From Myxococcus xanthus (GTDB taxonomy: Bacteria; Myxococcota; Myxococcia; Myxococcales; Myxococcaceae): a stretch of DNA of 64,000 nucleotides. Under the pieces are notes generated by a model. That model did not search any database and had not been told where the DNA came from. It saw nothing but the letters and a program-made list of their open reading frames with translations. The stretch spans positions 6,304,001-6,368,000 of the forward strand of contig NZ_CP017174.1 in assembly GCF_006402735.1 (NCBI RefSeq). Direction: 5' to 3'. The position numbers were made by a program, and so were the translations under genes. This document shows positions 45,913-55,354 of the stretch, one piece after another; the stretch's first letter is position 1; each line of letters opens with the position of its first letter.

Positions 45913-46237
45913 GCGCGTGCTTTTTGGGAGGGACGAGGGGCTGGGTAACGGGCTCTCCGTTGCAGTCAGGCATCCTGCCCCGCTTCCCCGGGGGGCCGGC
46001 GGTGGACGGAACGTTCGTTCCACGGCCGCCCTCTGAGGGGGAGCTCCTCGCCCATTCCCTGTTCCCCCGGAAGTGGCATCGCCGTTGGGGCGCGGGCAAC
46101 CCACCTCGTGGCCCGTTCCGGGAGCGGTTCCGGGGCAAGCGCGGCGGCCATCCAGGCGCCGTCTCCGCCGTTGCCGAGCCCTGACGCTTGTTTACGTTTC
46201 CAGAGGGCTCCGCACGGGGCCCGGAAACGAGACGGCC
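45913..46237 (+). other. Intergenic region with two inverted repeats before htpX-like gene
   Basis: 325 bases without a convincing gene. It contains a 14-base inverted repeat GGAACGTTCGTTCC near 46010, and a strong hairpin at 46195-46229 built from CGTTTCC and GGAAACG arms with GGGC/GCCC pairing inside. The second ends 8 bases before the protease ATG, so it could hide or expose the ribosome binding site. Confidence 0.5.
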
Positions 46238-47221
46238 ATGGCGCTCCACCCTTCCCACGACACGGGCCGCGCTGGTGCGGACCGGCCAGCGCTCCACGGT
46301 GGCGGCGGTTGGCACCGGCTGGGCAATGCGCTCAAGACCACCGTACTGCTGGCCGGGCTCACGGCCCTGGTGCTCGTCATCGGCGACCGCTTGGGCGGCC
46401 CGCGGGGCCTGCTCTTCGCCGGCCTCTTCGCGGTGGTGATGAACTTCGGCTCCTACTGGTTCAGCGACCGGATTGCCTTGGCCATCCACGGCGCCAAGCC
46501 GTTGCCCTACGAGCAGGCGCCCTGGCTGCACGACATGGTGGCGCGGCTGGCCTCCCGTGCGGGCATGCCGAAGCCCAAGGTCTACATCCTCCCCACGGCG
46601 GCGCCCAACGCGTTCGCCACGGGCCGCAACCCGAGCCACGCCGCCATCGCGGTGACGGCGGGGCTGATGGAGCTGCTCGACCGGCGCGAGCTGGAGGGCG
46701 TGCTGGCCCATGAACTGGGGCACGTGCGCAACCGGGACACCCTCATCGGCACGGTGGCGGCGACCCTGGCCGGCATCATCAGCTACGCCGCGCAGATGCT
46801 CTTCTGGTTCGGCGGCTCCATGCTCAGCCGGGGCGACAACGACGAGCGCGGCGGACTGGGCAGCGCCTTCGCCAACCTGGGCCTGCTGCTGGTGGCCCCC
46901 ATCGCCGCCACGCTGCTCCAGCTCGCCGTCAGCCGCTCACGGGAGTACGGAGCGGACCAGACGGGCGCCGAGCTGGCGGGCGACCCGGACGCGCTCGCCA
47001 ATGCCCTGCTGAAGCTGGAACGCGGCGCGGAGGCCATTCCCTACGACAGGGCCCCCGCCACCTCCCACCTCTTCATCGTCAACCCGCTCCACCATGGCGG
47101 AGTCATGGCCCTGTTCTCCACCCACCCGCCCATCCCCGAGCGGGTCCGCCGGCTGAGGGAGATGGGCGCCCGCCTGGGAGCCCGCACCGGTGGGCGCGGC
47201 GGCTGGGAGTACGCGTACTGA
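46238..47221 (+). CDS. htpX: HtpX-family M48 membrane zinc metalloprotease
   Basis: A 327-residue membrane protease. Two N-terminal helices lie at about residues 33-75; the zinc motif is LAHELGHVRNRD (HExxH), followed by two more helices and the third ligand region SREYGADQTG. It degrades misfolded membrane proteins in the cytoplasmic membrane. The ATG at 46238 is chosen; an upstream in-frame extension lacks coding character. A hairpin sits immediately before the start. Function is from the M48B family; the symbol is by homology. Confidence 0.87.
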   Translation: MALHPSHDTGRAGADRPALHGGGGWHRLGNALKTTVLLAGLTALVLVIGDRLGGPRGLLFAGLFAVVMNFGSYWFSDRIALAIHGAKPLPYEQAPWLHDMVARLASRAGMPKPKVYILPTAAPNAFATGRNPSHAAIAVTAGLMELLDRRELEGVLAHELGHVRNRDTLIGTVAATLAGIISYAAQMLFWFGGSMLSRGDNDERGGLGSAFANLGLLLVAPIAATLLQLAVSRSREYGADQTGAELAGDPDALANALLKLERGAEAIPYDRAPATSHLFIVNPLHHGGVMALFSTHPPIPERVRRLREMGARLGARTGGRGGWEYAY

Positions 47222-47372
47222 GGTGACGGACGGCGCCCCGGGCGCCCGCCGGGCCGCTGGCCAAGGCGACGCAGGGAGTGAACCGAAGCACGTCCAGCAG
47301 TGGACCCTTGACGCCCCGGGGGCTGACGGTAGGCTGCCCCGCTTTTTGCATTTCCCCGTGGAGGTCGTTCCC

Positions 47373-48407
47373 GTGCTGGTCCTGGTCCTCGCCCTTGCTG
47401 TCGGGCTCGCCATCTCGCTCTATTTCAATCTCTTCGCCGGCCCCAAGCACGCCGCGCTTCCCTCGTCGTCCACGTCGTCGTCGGCGCCCCGCGCCGAGTT
47501 GGTGACGGACACCCAGGCGCGTGCCAAGGCCGAGGCGGAGCTGCAGCGCAAGCAGAAGGAGCTGGACGAGCAGCGCACTCAACTTCAGGACGTGAAGGAG
47601 CAGCTGAAGCAGGCCAAGCGCAAGCTCTACGAGCAGAAGGAGTCCGACAAGAGCGCGCAGGACCTGGCCAAGGCGCGTGCCGAGGTGGAGCGCAACGCCT
47701 CCACGCAGCTCGAGCGGACCCGTGAGGAGCTGTCCCACGCGCTGGTGGAGAACCAGCGGCTGAAGGCGGAGGTGGAGTCCAAGGGCCGCCGCCCGCAGCC
47801 CGCGCCGGCCGCGCCCGCCCCCATCGCCGCGCCCGCCACGCAGGTCGCCGCGCCCGCCCAGGAGGGTGAGGCCGTCATCGCCGCGGTGGTGCCGGTGGTG
47901 CCCACGGCGACGGAGACGGTGCCGCAGGAGCGTGGCCAGCGCCGCTACCGCGAGCTGACTGACGCCGACCGCGAGAAGATGGAGCGGCTGGAGCAGGCGG
48001 CGAACAAGGACCGCCTCCGCGCGGTGGAGCTGGAGAAGGAACTGCGCCGGGTGAAGGGCCGCAACGAGACGCAGCAGCGCGTCTATGCCGCCACCAAGCA
48101 CGACCTGGACCTGAGCCGCGACAAGTACAAGGCCCTGGAGAAGCGCCTCAACCGCACGCTCCTGGAGCGCGACCTGATTCGCCGGGCCATCAAGGACCTG
48201 GAGAAGAAGACGGGCATGCTCGCCGACCGCACGGAGCTGACGCCCGAGGAGGTCGCCGCCAGCGACCAGCGCACCGAGGAGACGTCGCGCGTGCGCGCCG
48301 AGGCCGAGGCCCAGGCCACCCCCAAGACGGAGGCCCCGGCCGACACCGAGCAGCAGGCGCCCGAGAGCGCTCCGGCCGACGCGGAGTCCAAGCCCGCGCA
48401 GGCCTGA
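47373..48407 (+). CDS. Membrane-anchored coiled-coil protein of unknown function
   Basis: A 344-residue protein. One transmembrane helix at the very N-terminus (VLVLALAVGLAISLYF), then two coiled-coil blocks (about residues 45-130 and 190-300, rich in Glu, Lys, Arg, Gln) separated by a Pro/Ala-rich linker, and an acidic Ala/Pro/Glu tail. The GTG at 47373 has GGAGGT 7 bases upstream, which favours it over the GTG at 47358. I do not recognise a family. It could be a structural or polarity protein of the inner membrane, but that is inference. Confidence 0.7.
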   Translation: MLVLVLALAVGLAISLYFNLFAGPKHAALPSSSTSSSAPRAELVTDTQARAKAEAELQRKQKELDEQRTQLQDVKEQLKQAKRKLYEQKESDKSAQDLAKARAEVERNASTQLERTREELSHALVENQRLKAEVESKGRRPQPAPAAPAPIAAPATQVAAPAQEGEAVIAAVVPVVPTATETVPQERGQRRYRELTDADREKMERLEQAANKDRLRAVELEKELRRVKGRNETQQRVYAATKHDLDLSRDKYKALEKRLNRTLLERDLIRRAIKDLEKKTGMLADRTELTPEEVAASDQRTEETSRVRAEAEAQATPKTEAPADTEQQAPESAPADAESKPAQA

Positions 48408-48434
48408 CGCACCCGCCCTCACATGGGCACCTTG

Positions 48435-48475
48435 AAGGGCTCGGCATCCTGGAGGACCTCCAGGGCCGGGCCCTT
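48435..48475. terminator. Probable bidirectional hairpin terminator
   Basis: AAGGGC (48435-48440) with TCGG pairs with the CCGGGCCCTT arm ending at 48475; a second short palindrome CCTGGAGG/CTCCAGG sits inside. It lies between convergent genes (coiled-coil protein, plus; MarR regulator, minus). No long T-run, so confidence is moderate. Confidence 0.5.
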
Positions 48476-48488
48476 CGTCATTTCCACA

Positions 48489-48944
48489 TCAGGAGTCGGA
48501 CGAGCCGCAGCCGCCTTCCAGCGGCACCGGCCCCCGGGCCTGGAGAAGGCCCGTCAGGAGCTTGACTGTGAGGCGCTTGAACTCCGCCATCTCCTGCGCC
48601 GTGAGGTAGCGAAGCAGCTCCGCGTCCGTCCATAGGAGCGCGTCGCGCAGCAGGTTCAGCTCCGTCTGACCGGCCGGGGAAAGCTCCAGGCGCGCGCACC
48701 GGCGATCTTCCGCGGTGCTTCGCTTCACCAGGCCGTCCTCCTCCAGGCGCGCGACGAGCCGGCTCACCGCGGGTGCGTCCACGAGCAGCCGCTCCGCGAT
48801 GGCGGCCTGGCTGCGCACACCGTCAGCGATGGATTTCAGCGCCAACAACTGCATGAAGGGTCTGCTGGTCTGCTCGCCCAGTCGCTCGGTGAGGAGGCGA
48901 CGGATGGCGCGCCGCAGCGAGGCCATTTGCTCCGGGACAGTCAT
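48489..48944 (-). CDS. MarR-family transcriptional regulator
   Basis: A 151-residue winged helix protein. The recognition part is SQAAIAERLLVDAPAVSRLVARLEEDGLVKRS, with the wing DRRCARLELSPAGQTEL. The ATG at 48944 directly follows a GGGGGGAG stretch; an in-frame start at 48983 would overlap the operator. It is divergent from the RND efflux operon and most likely represses it and itself in response to a small molecule. The inducer is not known. Confidence 0.85.
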   Translation of the reverse strand: MTVPEQMASLRRAIRRLLTERLGEQTSRPFMQLLALKSIADGVRSQAAIAERLLVDAPAVSRLVARLEEDGLVKRSTAEDRRCARLELSPAGQTELNLLRDALLWTDAELLRYLTAQEMAEFKRLTVKLLTGLLQARGPVPLEGGCGSSDS

Positions 48945-48958
48945 CTCCCCCCAAAGAT

Positions 48959-48975
48959 GGTTGCAGACTACAACC
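48959..48975. promoter_or_regulatory. Probable MarR operator
   Basis: The 17 bases GGTTGCAGACTACAACC form a near-perfect inverted repeat (GGTTG, then CAACC, mismatches only at two inner pairs). On the minus strand a perfect TTGACA (48983-48978) precedes it by no gap, so the operator occupies the promoter spacer. On the plus strand a TTGCAG/TTACAT pair at 17-base spacing overlaps it too. It thus sits where one MarR dimer could control both the regulator gene and the efflux operon. Confidence 0.6.
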
Positions 48976-49063
48976 ATTGTCAATTACATCGACGCGACGC
49001 GTTTGGTCACAACGGGGGGAAGTTTTCAGCCCACACGCAGTTCCCTCATTTCCTCCTCCTGGT

Positions 49064-50452
49064 ATGGCATCCCCTTCCGTCATTCTTCTGGCGCTCTTCG
49101 CGGCGTCGACGCTGACCGAGCCGTCACCGTCCATTCCTGCGCCCGTCCCCTTCCAGCCGAAGGTGGAGGACGCGATGCTCACCCCCGTTGCCCCCGCACA
49201 GCGGCAGGTGACGACCTGGGACGAGGCGCTCGCGCTCGTCCGGGAACGTTCCACCGACCTCCGAAGCGCCGAAGCCGGCGTGGAGCGCGCCGCTGGCCGC
49301 TCCCGGCAGGCCCTGGCCGCGCTGCTACCCAATGCGCGTCTGTCATCCAGTGTCGGTGTGGACCTCCTCAACCCCGACCTCCCCGTGGGCGCTGGCGGTA
49401 CACCACTGGTGGGCATAGGTGGCGGCGACACCCGCGGTCCCTCCACGCCGCTGATCACCGCCACGGCGAACGTGACGCAATCCCTGGTGGACGTCAGCGC
49501 CTGGCGCGGGCGCGCCTCGGCCGTGGCCGCCGAGAAAGGCGCGGCGGCGACGCTGGGCGAGACGCGGCGGCTGCTCACGCGGGGGCTGGCCCAGGTGCTG
49601 GTGTCCACGGTGGCGGCGGAGCGGGCGGCGGAGATCAACCGCGTGGGCCTGCGGCAGGCATTGGAGCGCTTCGCGCTCGCGCAGCGCACCTATGAACTGG
49701 GCGCGGGCAACCAGTTGGACGTGGTGCGCGTGGAGCAGGACGTGGCGGTGGCCCGTGGCGCCCTCGTCGCGGGAGACGAGCAACTGCGGCGCAGCCGTGA
49801 GGCCCTGGGTCTGGCGGTGGGCTTCGGCAACGCCGTTGGCGTCAGCCGGGACTTCAACCTCCAGGGACTGGTGAACGAGACGCAGCGGGCCTGCACGCCC
49901 TTGAAGGACATGAACGAGCGGACGGACCTCGTGGCCTCGCGCGCGCAGCTGGAGTCCGCGCGCGACAGCCGCCAGCAAGCCACCGCCGGCTACCTGCCCA
50001 CGCTGGGCCTGTCGAGCACCGCCATTGGCCTCACCACGGACCCCGGCTTCGGCCGCGTGGCCATCTGGAGTGTGTCCGCGGTGCTCTCCGTCCCCATCTG
50101 GGAAGGCGGCCTGCGCGGCGGCTTGATTCGCGAGCGCGAGGGGCTCGAGCGCCAGGCAGCGGAGACGCTGGAGAGCACCCGCCGCGACGTGTCGATTCAG
50201 GTGGCCCAGGCCCGGCGCTCCGTGGAGGTGGCCGAGGCCCTGGTGGCGACGGCGGTGGCGTCCCGCGACCTCGCGGACCGGACCGACCGCCTCACCCGCC
50301 GTTCTTTTGAAGTGGGCCGCGGCAGCAGCCTCGAGCTGGTGCAAAGCGGAGCGGCCCTGCGCCAGGCGGAGCTGACCCTGGTGCTGCGTGAATTCGAGCT
50401 CGTCCAGGCGCGCCTGGACTCATTCCTGACGGAGGCGCGGTGCGACTGGTGA
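49064..50452 (+). CDS. TolC-like outer membrane factor of RND efflux system
   Basis: A 462-residue protein with N-terminal signal sequence (VILLALFAAST) and the outer membrane efflux protein repeat: two long coiled-coil halves, with LALVRERSTDLRSAEAGVERAAG and ALVATAVASRDLADRTDRL. It should form the trimeric channel through the outer membrane. The ATG at 49064 is used; an open stretch upstream lacks coding character. The next gene begins before its stop codon, so the three efflux genes are one unit. Confidence 0.85.
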   Translation: MASPSVILLALFAASTLTEPSPSIPAPVPFQPKVEDAMLTPVAPAQRQVTTWDEALALVRERSTDLRSAEAGVERAAGRSRQALAALLPNARLSSSVGVDLLNPDLPVGAGGTPLVGIGGGDTRGPSTPLITATANVTQSLVDVSAWRGRASAVAAEKGAAATLGETRRLLTRGLAQVLVSTVAAERAAEINRVGLRQALERFALAQRTYELGAGNQLDVVRVEQDVAVARGALVAGDEQLRRSREALGLAVGFGNAVGVSRDFNLQGLVNETQRACTPLKDMNERTDLVASRAQLESARDSRQQATAGYLPTLGLSSTAIGLTTDPGFGRVAIWSVSAVLSVPIWEGGLRGGLIREREGLERQAAETLESTRRDVSIQVAQARRSVEVAEALVATAVASRDLADRTDRLTRRSFEVGRGSSLELVQSGAALRQAELTLVLREFELVQARLDSFLTEARCDW

Positions 50453-51600
50453 ATCGGATGAAGGCAATGTGGGGTGCCACCCTGCTGGCGGTGGTGGCGG
50501 GCTGTTCGGGGCAGAAGGCCGCCCCACCGGCCCCTCCGCCCCGCGAGGTGGAAGTCGTGACGCTCACCCCGCGCGAGGTGCGCGAAACGGGGGAGTACCT
50601 GGGCTCGCTGATGTCGCGGCAGAACGTCAGCGTGCTGCCCCAGGTCGCGGGCTACGTGCGCAAGATTCACGTGCGTCCCGGTGAGAAGGTGGAGGCCGGC
50701 GCGGCGCTCATCGAGGTGGACTCGCGCGAAGGCACCGCCGCGCTCGACAGCGCGCAGGCGCAGCTCAGCTCCACCCAGGTGAGCCTGGAGCTGGCGCGCC
50801 GCACGCTGGAGCGCACCGAGGCGCTCTACAAGGAAGGGCTCGCGAGCGCGCAGGAGCTGGAGCAGGGCCGCGCGCAGGTGGAGGCGGCCCAGGCCGCGGC
50901 GCGTTCTTCCGCCGCGCAGGTGACGCAGCGCCAGGTGCAGCTCCAGTACCACGTGGTGCGCGCGCCCTTCGCAGGCACGATGGGCGACGTGCTGGTGCGG
51001 CTGGGTGACTACGTGGGCATGACGACGCCGCTCACCAGCGTGGCGCAGGCGGACGTGCTCGAGGTGAGCGTGTCGGTGCCGTCGCCGCGCGCCCGGTCGA
51101 TGAAGCCCGACACCGCGCTCGAAATCCTCGACGGCACGGGCAAGGTGCTGCTCACCAGCAACGTCTTCTACATCGCGCCCCAGGCGGACCCGCGTACCCA
51201 GTTGGTGGAGGTGAAGGCCGCCTTCCGCAACACCGTGGGCCTGCGGCCCAGCGAGCTGGTGCGCGCGCGGCTCGTGTACTCGGCCCGGGATGCGCTGCAG
51301 ATTCCCGCGCTCGCCATCGTGCGGCAGAGCGGTCAGCCCTTCGCGCTGGTGGTCCTGGCGAAGGACGGGAAGACGGTGGTGGAGCGCCGCCCCATCACGC
51401 TCGGCGCGCTGGGCGAGATGGCCTACGTGGTGGAGAGCGGGCTCCAGTCGGGCGACCAGGTCGCCGTGTCCTCGCTGCAAGCGCTGCGGGATGGCATGGC
51501 GGTGAAACCCAAGCAGGCCAACGCCCCCAACGCCCCCACTGACAGCGGCCCGCCCCGGGCCTCTGGCAATGGTGGCGGCACTGTCGGCGGGAGCCGCTGA
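50440..51600 (+). CDS. RND efflux periplasmic adaptor (membrane fusion protein), lipoprotein
   Basis: A 386-residue adaptor. The GTG at 50440 follows GGAGG; lipobox VVAGCSGQ. Then come the lipoyl half-motifs (VLPQVAGYVRKIHVRPGEKV and VRAPFAGTMGDV), a short alpha-hairpin (residues 95-150), a beta-barrel domain and a Pro/Gly/Ala-rich tail. It links the inner membrane pump to the outer membrane channel. Starts at 50449 (GTGA overlap) and 50458 are alternatives. Confidence 0.88.
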   Translation: MRLVNRMKAMWGATLLAVVAGCSGQKAAPPAPPPREVEVVTLTPREVRETGEYLGSLMSRQNVSVLPQVAGYVRKIHVRPGEKVEAGAALIEVDSREGTAALDSAQAQLSSTQVSLELARRTLERTEALYKEGLASAQELEQGRAQVEAAQAAARSSAAQVTQRQVQLQYHVVRAPFAGTMGDVLVRLGDYVGMTTPLTSVAQADVLEVSVSVPSPRARSMKPDTALEILDGTGKVLLTSNVFYIAPQADPRTQLVEVKAAFRNTVGLRPSELVRARLVYSARDALQIPALAIVRQSGQPFALVVLAKDGKTVVERRPITLGALGEMAYVVESGLQSGDQVAVSSLQALRDGMAVKPKQANAPNAPTDSGPPRASGNGGGTVGGSR

Positions 51601-51622
51601 ACGAAGGGCCGGATAAAGCACC

Positions 51623-54600
51623 ATGTTCGTCGATTTCTTCATCCGTAGGCCCGTCTTCGCCATCGTCTGCTCCATCCTGCTGACGCTGGTGGGCCTGATA
51701 GCCATCCCCACGCTGCCCATCTCCCAGTACCCGGACCTGGCGCCGCCACAAGTCACCGTGACGAGCACCTACGTGGGTGCGAGCGCCGAGGTGGTGGAGA
51801 GCGCCGTCACCATCCCGCTGGAGCAGGAGCTCAACGGCGTGGAGGGCATGCGCTACATCACCTCCACCAGCAGCAACGACGGCACCAGCCAGATCACCAT
51901 CACCTTCGAGGCCACGCGCGACATCGAGGTGGCCGCCGTCGACGTGCAGAACCGCGTCAGCCGCGCCGCGGCGCGCCTGCCCTCGCAGGTGAACCAGACG
52001 GGCATCGTCGTCAACAAGGCCTCCAGCCAGATGCTGCTGACGGTGGGCCTGTTCAGCGAGGACAACCGCTACGACGCCAAGTTCCTCAGCAACTACGCCG
52101 ACGTGAGCCTGAAGGACGCCATCAAGCGCGTGCCCGGCGTGGGTGACGTCCGCATCTTCGGCGAGCGCAAGTTCTCCATGCGCCTGTGGCTGGACCCCAC
52201 GGAACTGGCGCGCCGCAAGCTCACGCCCCAGGACGTGACGCGCGCGCTCCAGGAGCAGAACCTCCAGGTGGCCGCGGGTCAGATTGGCCAGCCGCCGTCC
52301 ACCGATGACCAGCCCTACCAGATCGCTGTGCGGGCCCGGGGCCGGCTGGTGGAGCCGGCGGAGTTCGGCGACATCGTCCTGATGCGGAACACGGATGGCA
52401 CGAGCATCCGGGTGAAGGACGTGGGCCGCGTGGAGCTGGGCGCGGAGAACTACGGCACCGTCCTGCGCTTCAACGGCAAGACGGGCGTGGGCCTGGGCAT
52501 CTTCCAGCTGCCCACCGCCAACGCGCTGGACGTGCGCGACGGCGTGTACGCGGAGCTCGAGCGGCTGTCGAAGCAGTTCCCGCCCGGCATGCAGTTCCAG
52601 ACGGGCACCGACACCACCCTGGCCGTCCGCGCCTCCATCAACGAGGTCATCAAGACGCTGGTGGAAGCCATCGTCCTCGTCATCCTCGTCATCTTCCTGT
52701 TCCTGCACGGCTGGCGCAGCGTGCTCATCACCGCCTTCACCCTCCCCGTCTCGCTCATCGGCACCTTCGCCTTCGTCCACCTGATGGGCTTCTCCATCAA
52801 CACCCTCACCCTCTTCGGCCTCACGCTGGCCACGGGCCTGGTGGTGGACGACGCCATCGTCGTCATCGAGAACATCGAGCGGTTGATGGTGGAGCGGCGC
52901 CTGTCCCCCGTGCAGGCCGCGCGCGAGGGCATGAAGGAGGTGACCGGCGCGGTCATCGCCATCTCCATCGTGCTGGTGGCGGTGTTCGTCCCGGTGGCGC
53001 TCTTCCCGGGCACCACCGGCGCCATCTACCGGCAGTTCGCGCTGACCATCGCCGCCTCCGTGGCGCTGTCCACCTTCTGCGCCCTCACCCTCACCCCGGC
53101 GCTCAGCGCGAAGATGCTGAGGCACCACGAGGGACCGAAGTGGGTCTTCTTCCGCTGGGTGGATAAGGTGCTGGACGGCACGAAGGCCGTCTACGGGCGG
53201 AGCCTGCGCAAGTTGCTGAAGTATCCGGTCCTGGTCCTGCTCGCCTTCCTGGCGTGCATCGGCGGCACGGCGCTGCTGTTCCGCGCCGCGCCCACGGGCT
53301 TCATCCCCGACGAGGACCAGGGCTACCTCATCATCTCCATTCAGGGCCCCGAGGGCATGTCGCTCGCCCAGACGGAGAAGGTGCTGGCAGAGGCGGAGGC
53401 GATTCTGCAGGCGCAGCCCGAGGTGCGCGCCATGTTCGCCATCGGCGGCTTCTCCATGCAAGGCAGCGGCCCCAACATGGCCACCATCTTCTCGTCGCTG
53501 AGCCCCTGGGAGGAGCGCAAGGGCAAGGGCCAGTCGGTGGCCGCGCTAGTGGAGCGGCTGCGCGGCCCGCTGAGCGGCATCGGCGGCGCGCGCGTGCTGC
53601 CCTTCCAGCCGCCCGCCATCCGAGGCGTCGGCAGCGTGGGCGGCTTCCAGTACATCGTCGAGGACGTCGACGGCACCAGCTCGCTGGATGACCTGGCCGC
53701 GGCCACGCAAATGCTGGTGGCGAAGGCCAACGAGCAGGGCCAACTGCGCGGCGCCTTCAGCACCTTCAACGCGGACACGCCGCTGCTCGACGTGGAGGTG
53801 GACCGGCAGAAGGCGAAGGCGCTCGGCGTGCCGATTGAGCAGGTGTTCGGCACCATGCAGGTCTACATGGGCAGCCAGTACGTCAACGACTTCAACTACG
53901 CCAACCGCACCTACCGCGTGTACGTCCAGGCGGAGCAGCAGTTCCGCGACAGCCCGTCGGACATCGGCGCCTTCTACGTGCGCAGCGACACCGGGGACAT
54001 GATTCCGCTGGAGTCGCTGGTGAAGGTGGAGCCCACCGTGTCCGCCCAGGTCATCCGCCACTACAACCTGTTCCGCTCGGCGGAGATCAACGGGCAGCCG
54101 GCGCCGGACGTGTCCTCCGGCCAGGCGCTGGAGGCCATGGAAGCGCTGGCCGCGCAGTACCTGCCCCAGGGCATGAGCGCGGAGTGGACGGGCATCAGCC
54201 TGGAGCAGAAGGAGAGCGGCGGTCAGACGGCCATCATCTTCGCGCTGGGTCTGCTCTTCGTCTTCCTGGTGCTCGCGGCGCAGTACGAGAGCTTCAGCCT
54301 GCCGCTGGTCATCATCTTCTCCGTGCCCCTGGCCATCATGGGTGCATTGGGGCTGCAGTTGGCGCGCGGGTTCGCCAACGACGTGTTCTGCCAGGTGGGA
54401 CTGGTGATGCTGGTCGGCCTGGCCAGCAAGAACGCCATCCTCATCGTGGAGTTCGCCGAGCAGCTCCGGGAGGGCGGGAAGAGCGCCATCGACGCGGTGG
54501 TGGAGGCGGCGGAGGTCCGCCTGCGCCCCATCCTGATGACGTCCATCGCCTTCCTCCTGGGCGTGGTGCCACTGATGACGGCCTCCGGCGCCGGCGCGGC

Positions 54601-54769
54601 GTCCCGCAACTCCCTGGGGACGGCGGTGTTCGGCGGCATGCTGGTGTCCACGGTGGTGAACTTCGTGTTCATCCCCGGGCTCTACGTGATGATGCAGAAG
54701 CTCCGCGGCGACGCGAAGCGGACCACCGGTGAGGACGAAGCGGTGCCCACGCCCGCCGCGTCCCACTGA
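51623..54769 (+). CDS. RND-family multidrug efflux pump (HAE-1 type)
   Basis: A 1048-residue inner membrane transporter, the normal length for AcrB/MexB relatives. Features: N-terminal helix FIRRPVFAIVCSI, the proton-relay pair in TGLVVDDAIVVIENIERLM, the second-half relay Lys in VGLASKNAILIVEFAEQL, and two large periplasmic loops. It exports drugs or lipophilic compounds using the proton gradient, together with the two genes just upstream. The length and the IPTLPISQYPDLAPP start place it in the hydrophobe/amphiphile exporters rather than the metal exporters. Confidence 0.92.
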   Translation: MFVDFFIRRPVFAIVCSILLTLVGLIAIPTLPISQYPDLAPPQVTVTSTYVGASAEVVESAVTIPLEQELNGVEGMRYITSTSSNDGTSQITITFEATRDIEVAAVDVQNRVSRAAARLPSQVNQTGIVVNKASSQMLLTVGLFSEDNRYDAKFLSNYADVSLKDAIKRVPGVGDVRIFGERKFSMRLWLDPTELARRKLTPQDVTRALQEQNLQVAAGQIGQPPSTDDQPYQIAVRARGRLVEPAEFGDIVLMRNTDGTSIRVKDVGRVELGAENYGTVLRFNGKTGVGLGIFQLPTANALDVRDGVYAELERLSKQFPPGMQFQTGTDTTLAVRASINEVIKTLVEAIVLVILVIFLFLHGWRSVLITAFTLPVSLIGTFAFVHLMGFSINTLTLFGLTLATGLVVDDAIVVIENIERLMVERRLSPVQAAREGMKEVTGAVIAISIVLVAVFVPVALFPGTTGAIYRQFALTIAASVALSTFCALTLTPALSAKMLRHHEGPKWVFFRWVDKVLDGTKAVYGRSLRKLLKYPVLVLLAFLACIGGTALLFRAAPTGFIPDEDQGYLIISIQGPEGMSLAQTEKVLAEAEAILQAQPEVRAMFAIGGFSMQGSGPNMATIFSSLSPWEERKGKGQSVAALVERLRGPLSGIGGARVLPFQPPAIRGVGSVGGFQYIVEDVDGTSSLDDLAAATQMLVAKANEQGQLRGAFSTFNADTPLLDVEVDRQKAKALGVPIEQVFGTMQVYMGSQYVNDFNYANRTYRVYVQAEQQFRDSPSDIGAFYVRSDTGDMIPLESLVKVEPTVSAQVIRHYNLFRSAEINGQPAPDVSSGQALEAMEALAAQYLPQGMSAEWTGISLEQKESGGQTAIIFALGLLFVFLVLAAQYESFSLPLVIIFSVPLAIMGALGLQLARGFANDVFCQVGLVMLVGLASKNAILIVEFAEQLREGGKSAIDAVVEAAEVRLRPILMTSIAFLLGVVPLMTASGAGAASRNSLGTAVFGGMLVSTVVNFVFIPGLYVMMQKLRGDAKRTTGEDEAVPTPAASH

Positions 54770-54793
54770 GGTCCGCGGGCGCTGGAAGAAAAA

Positions 54794-54825
54794 CGGCCCG
54801 GCTCCTCACACGAGGGGCCGGGCCG
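54794..54825. terminator. Bidirectional terminator after RND operon
   Basis: CGGCCCGGC-T-CCTC (54794-54807) pairs with GAGG-G-GCCGGGCCG (54812-54825) around a 4-base ACAC loop. On the minus strand it is followed by TTTTTC, so it terminates the small lipoprotein gene; in the plus direction it ends the efflux operon although the T-run is poor. Confidence 0.8.
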
Positions 54826-54889
54826 AATGCTATTTGGACATCAAGCGAACAGTGGCGCCAGCGCCTCCCCGTCGCGGATGAGCCGCGTC

Positions 54890-55354
54890 TCAGGTCTCGG
54901 AGATGGGATACCCGCCACCGCACCCGCACGTCCTGGCGCGATCAAACCGGTACTCCGTGCAGGTTCCGCCCTGCGGGTTGGAGCACACGCGATAGCTGTT
55001 GCGATCCTGGTACTCGGTACCAGTCGTCACCAACTGCCCATCGACGCGCGTCTTGCAGATAGGGTTCAGCGGGTCGCAAGCCGTCTTCGGTGCGCACTCG
55101 TATTGAGCAGACCAGTCAGTACAGGCCAGGTAGCCAGCGCCAATGCAGTTCCCTTCGCTCGCGGGCTGGCATGAACTCGTTAGCGCCTGCAACATCTCCG
55201 CATCGGGAACCGGAATGACGGAGCTCAACTCAATGCTGCTTGAGGAGAGTTCACCGTCGCCAGAAAGCTGCTCTTCCGCAGGACCACACGCGGACAGCAT
55301 CACCAGCACCGCCGCTCCAACAAAACCCCTGAGCTTCGTCATATGCAACACCAT
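54890..55354 (-). CDS. Small Cys-rich lipoprotein
   Basis: A 154-residue lipoprotein of unknown function. ATG 55354 follows GGCGGAAG. The signal peptide ends at the lipobox MLSACGPA, then an acidic/Ser-rich linker, then about 90 residues with many Cys (SCQPAS, NCIGAGYLACTDW, ECAPKTACDPLNPICKTR, RTCGCGGGYP). This suggests a compact disulfide-bonded or metal-binding surface domain, of a kind abundant in myxobacteria. No enzyme motif. Confidence 0.72.
   Translation of the reverse strand: MVLHMTKLRGFVGAAVLVMLSACGPAEEQLSGDGELSSSSIELSSVIPVPDAEMLQALTSSCQPASEGNCIGAGYLACTDWSAQYECAPKTACDPLNPICKTRVDGQLVTTGTEYQDRNSYRVCSNPQGGTCTEYRFDRARTCGCGGGYPISET

Noticed and set aside
51395-53461. A 688-codon minus-strand frame opposite the RND pump
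   Set aside because: Asp/His/Val/Glu-rich antisense reading with no domain.
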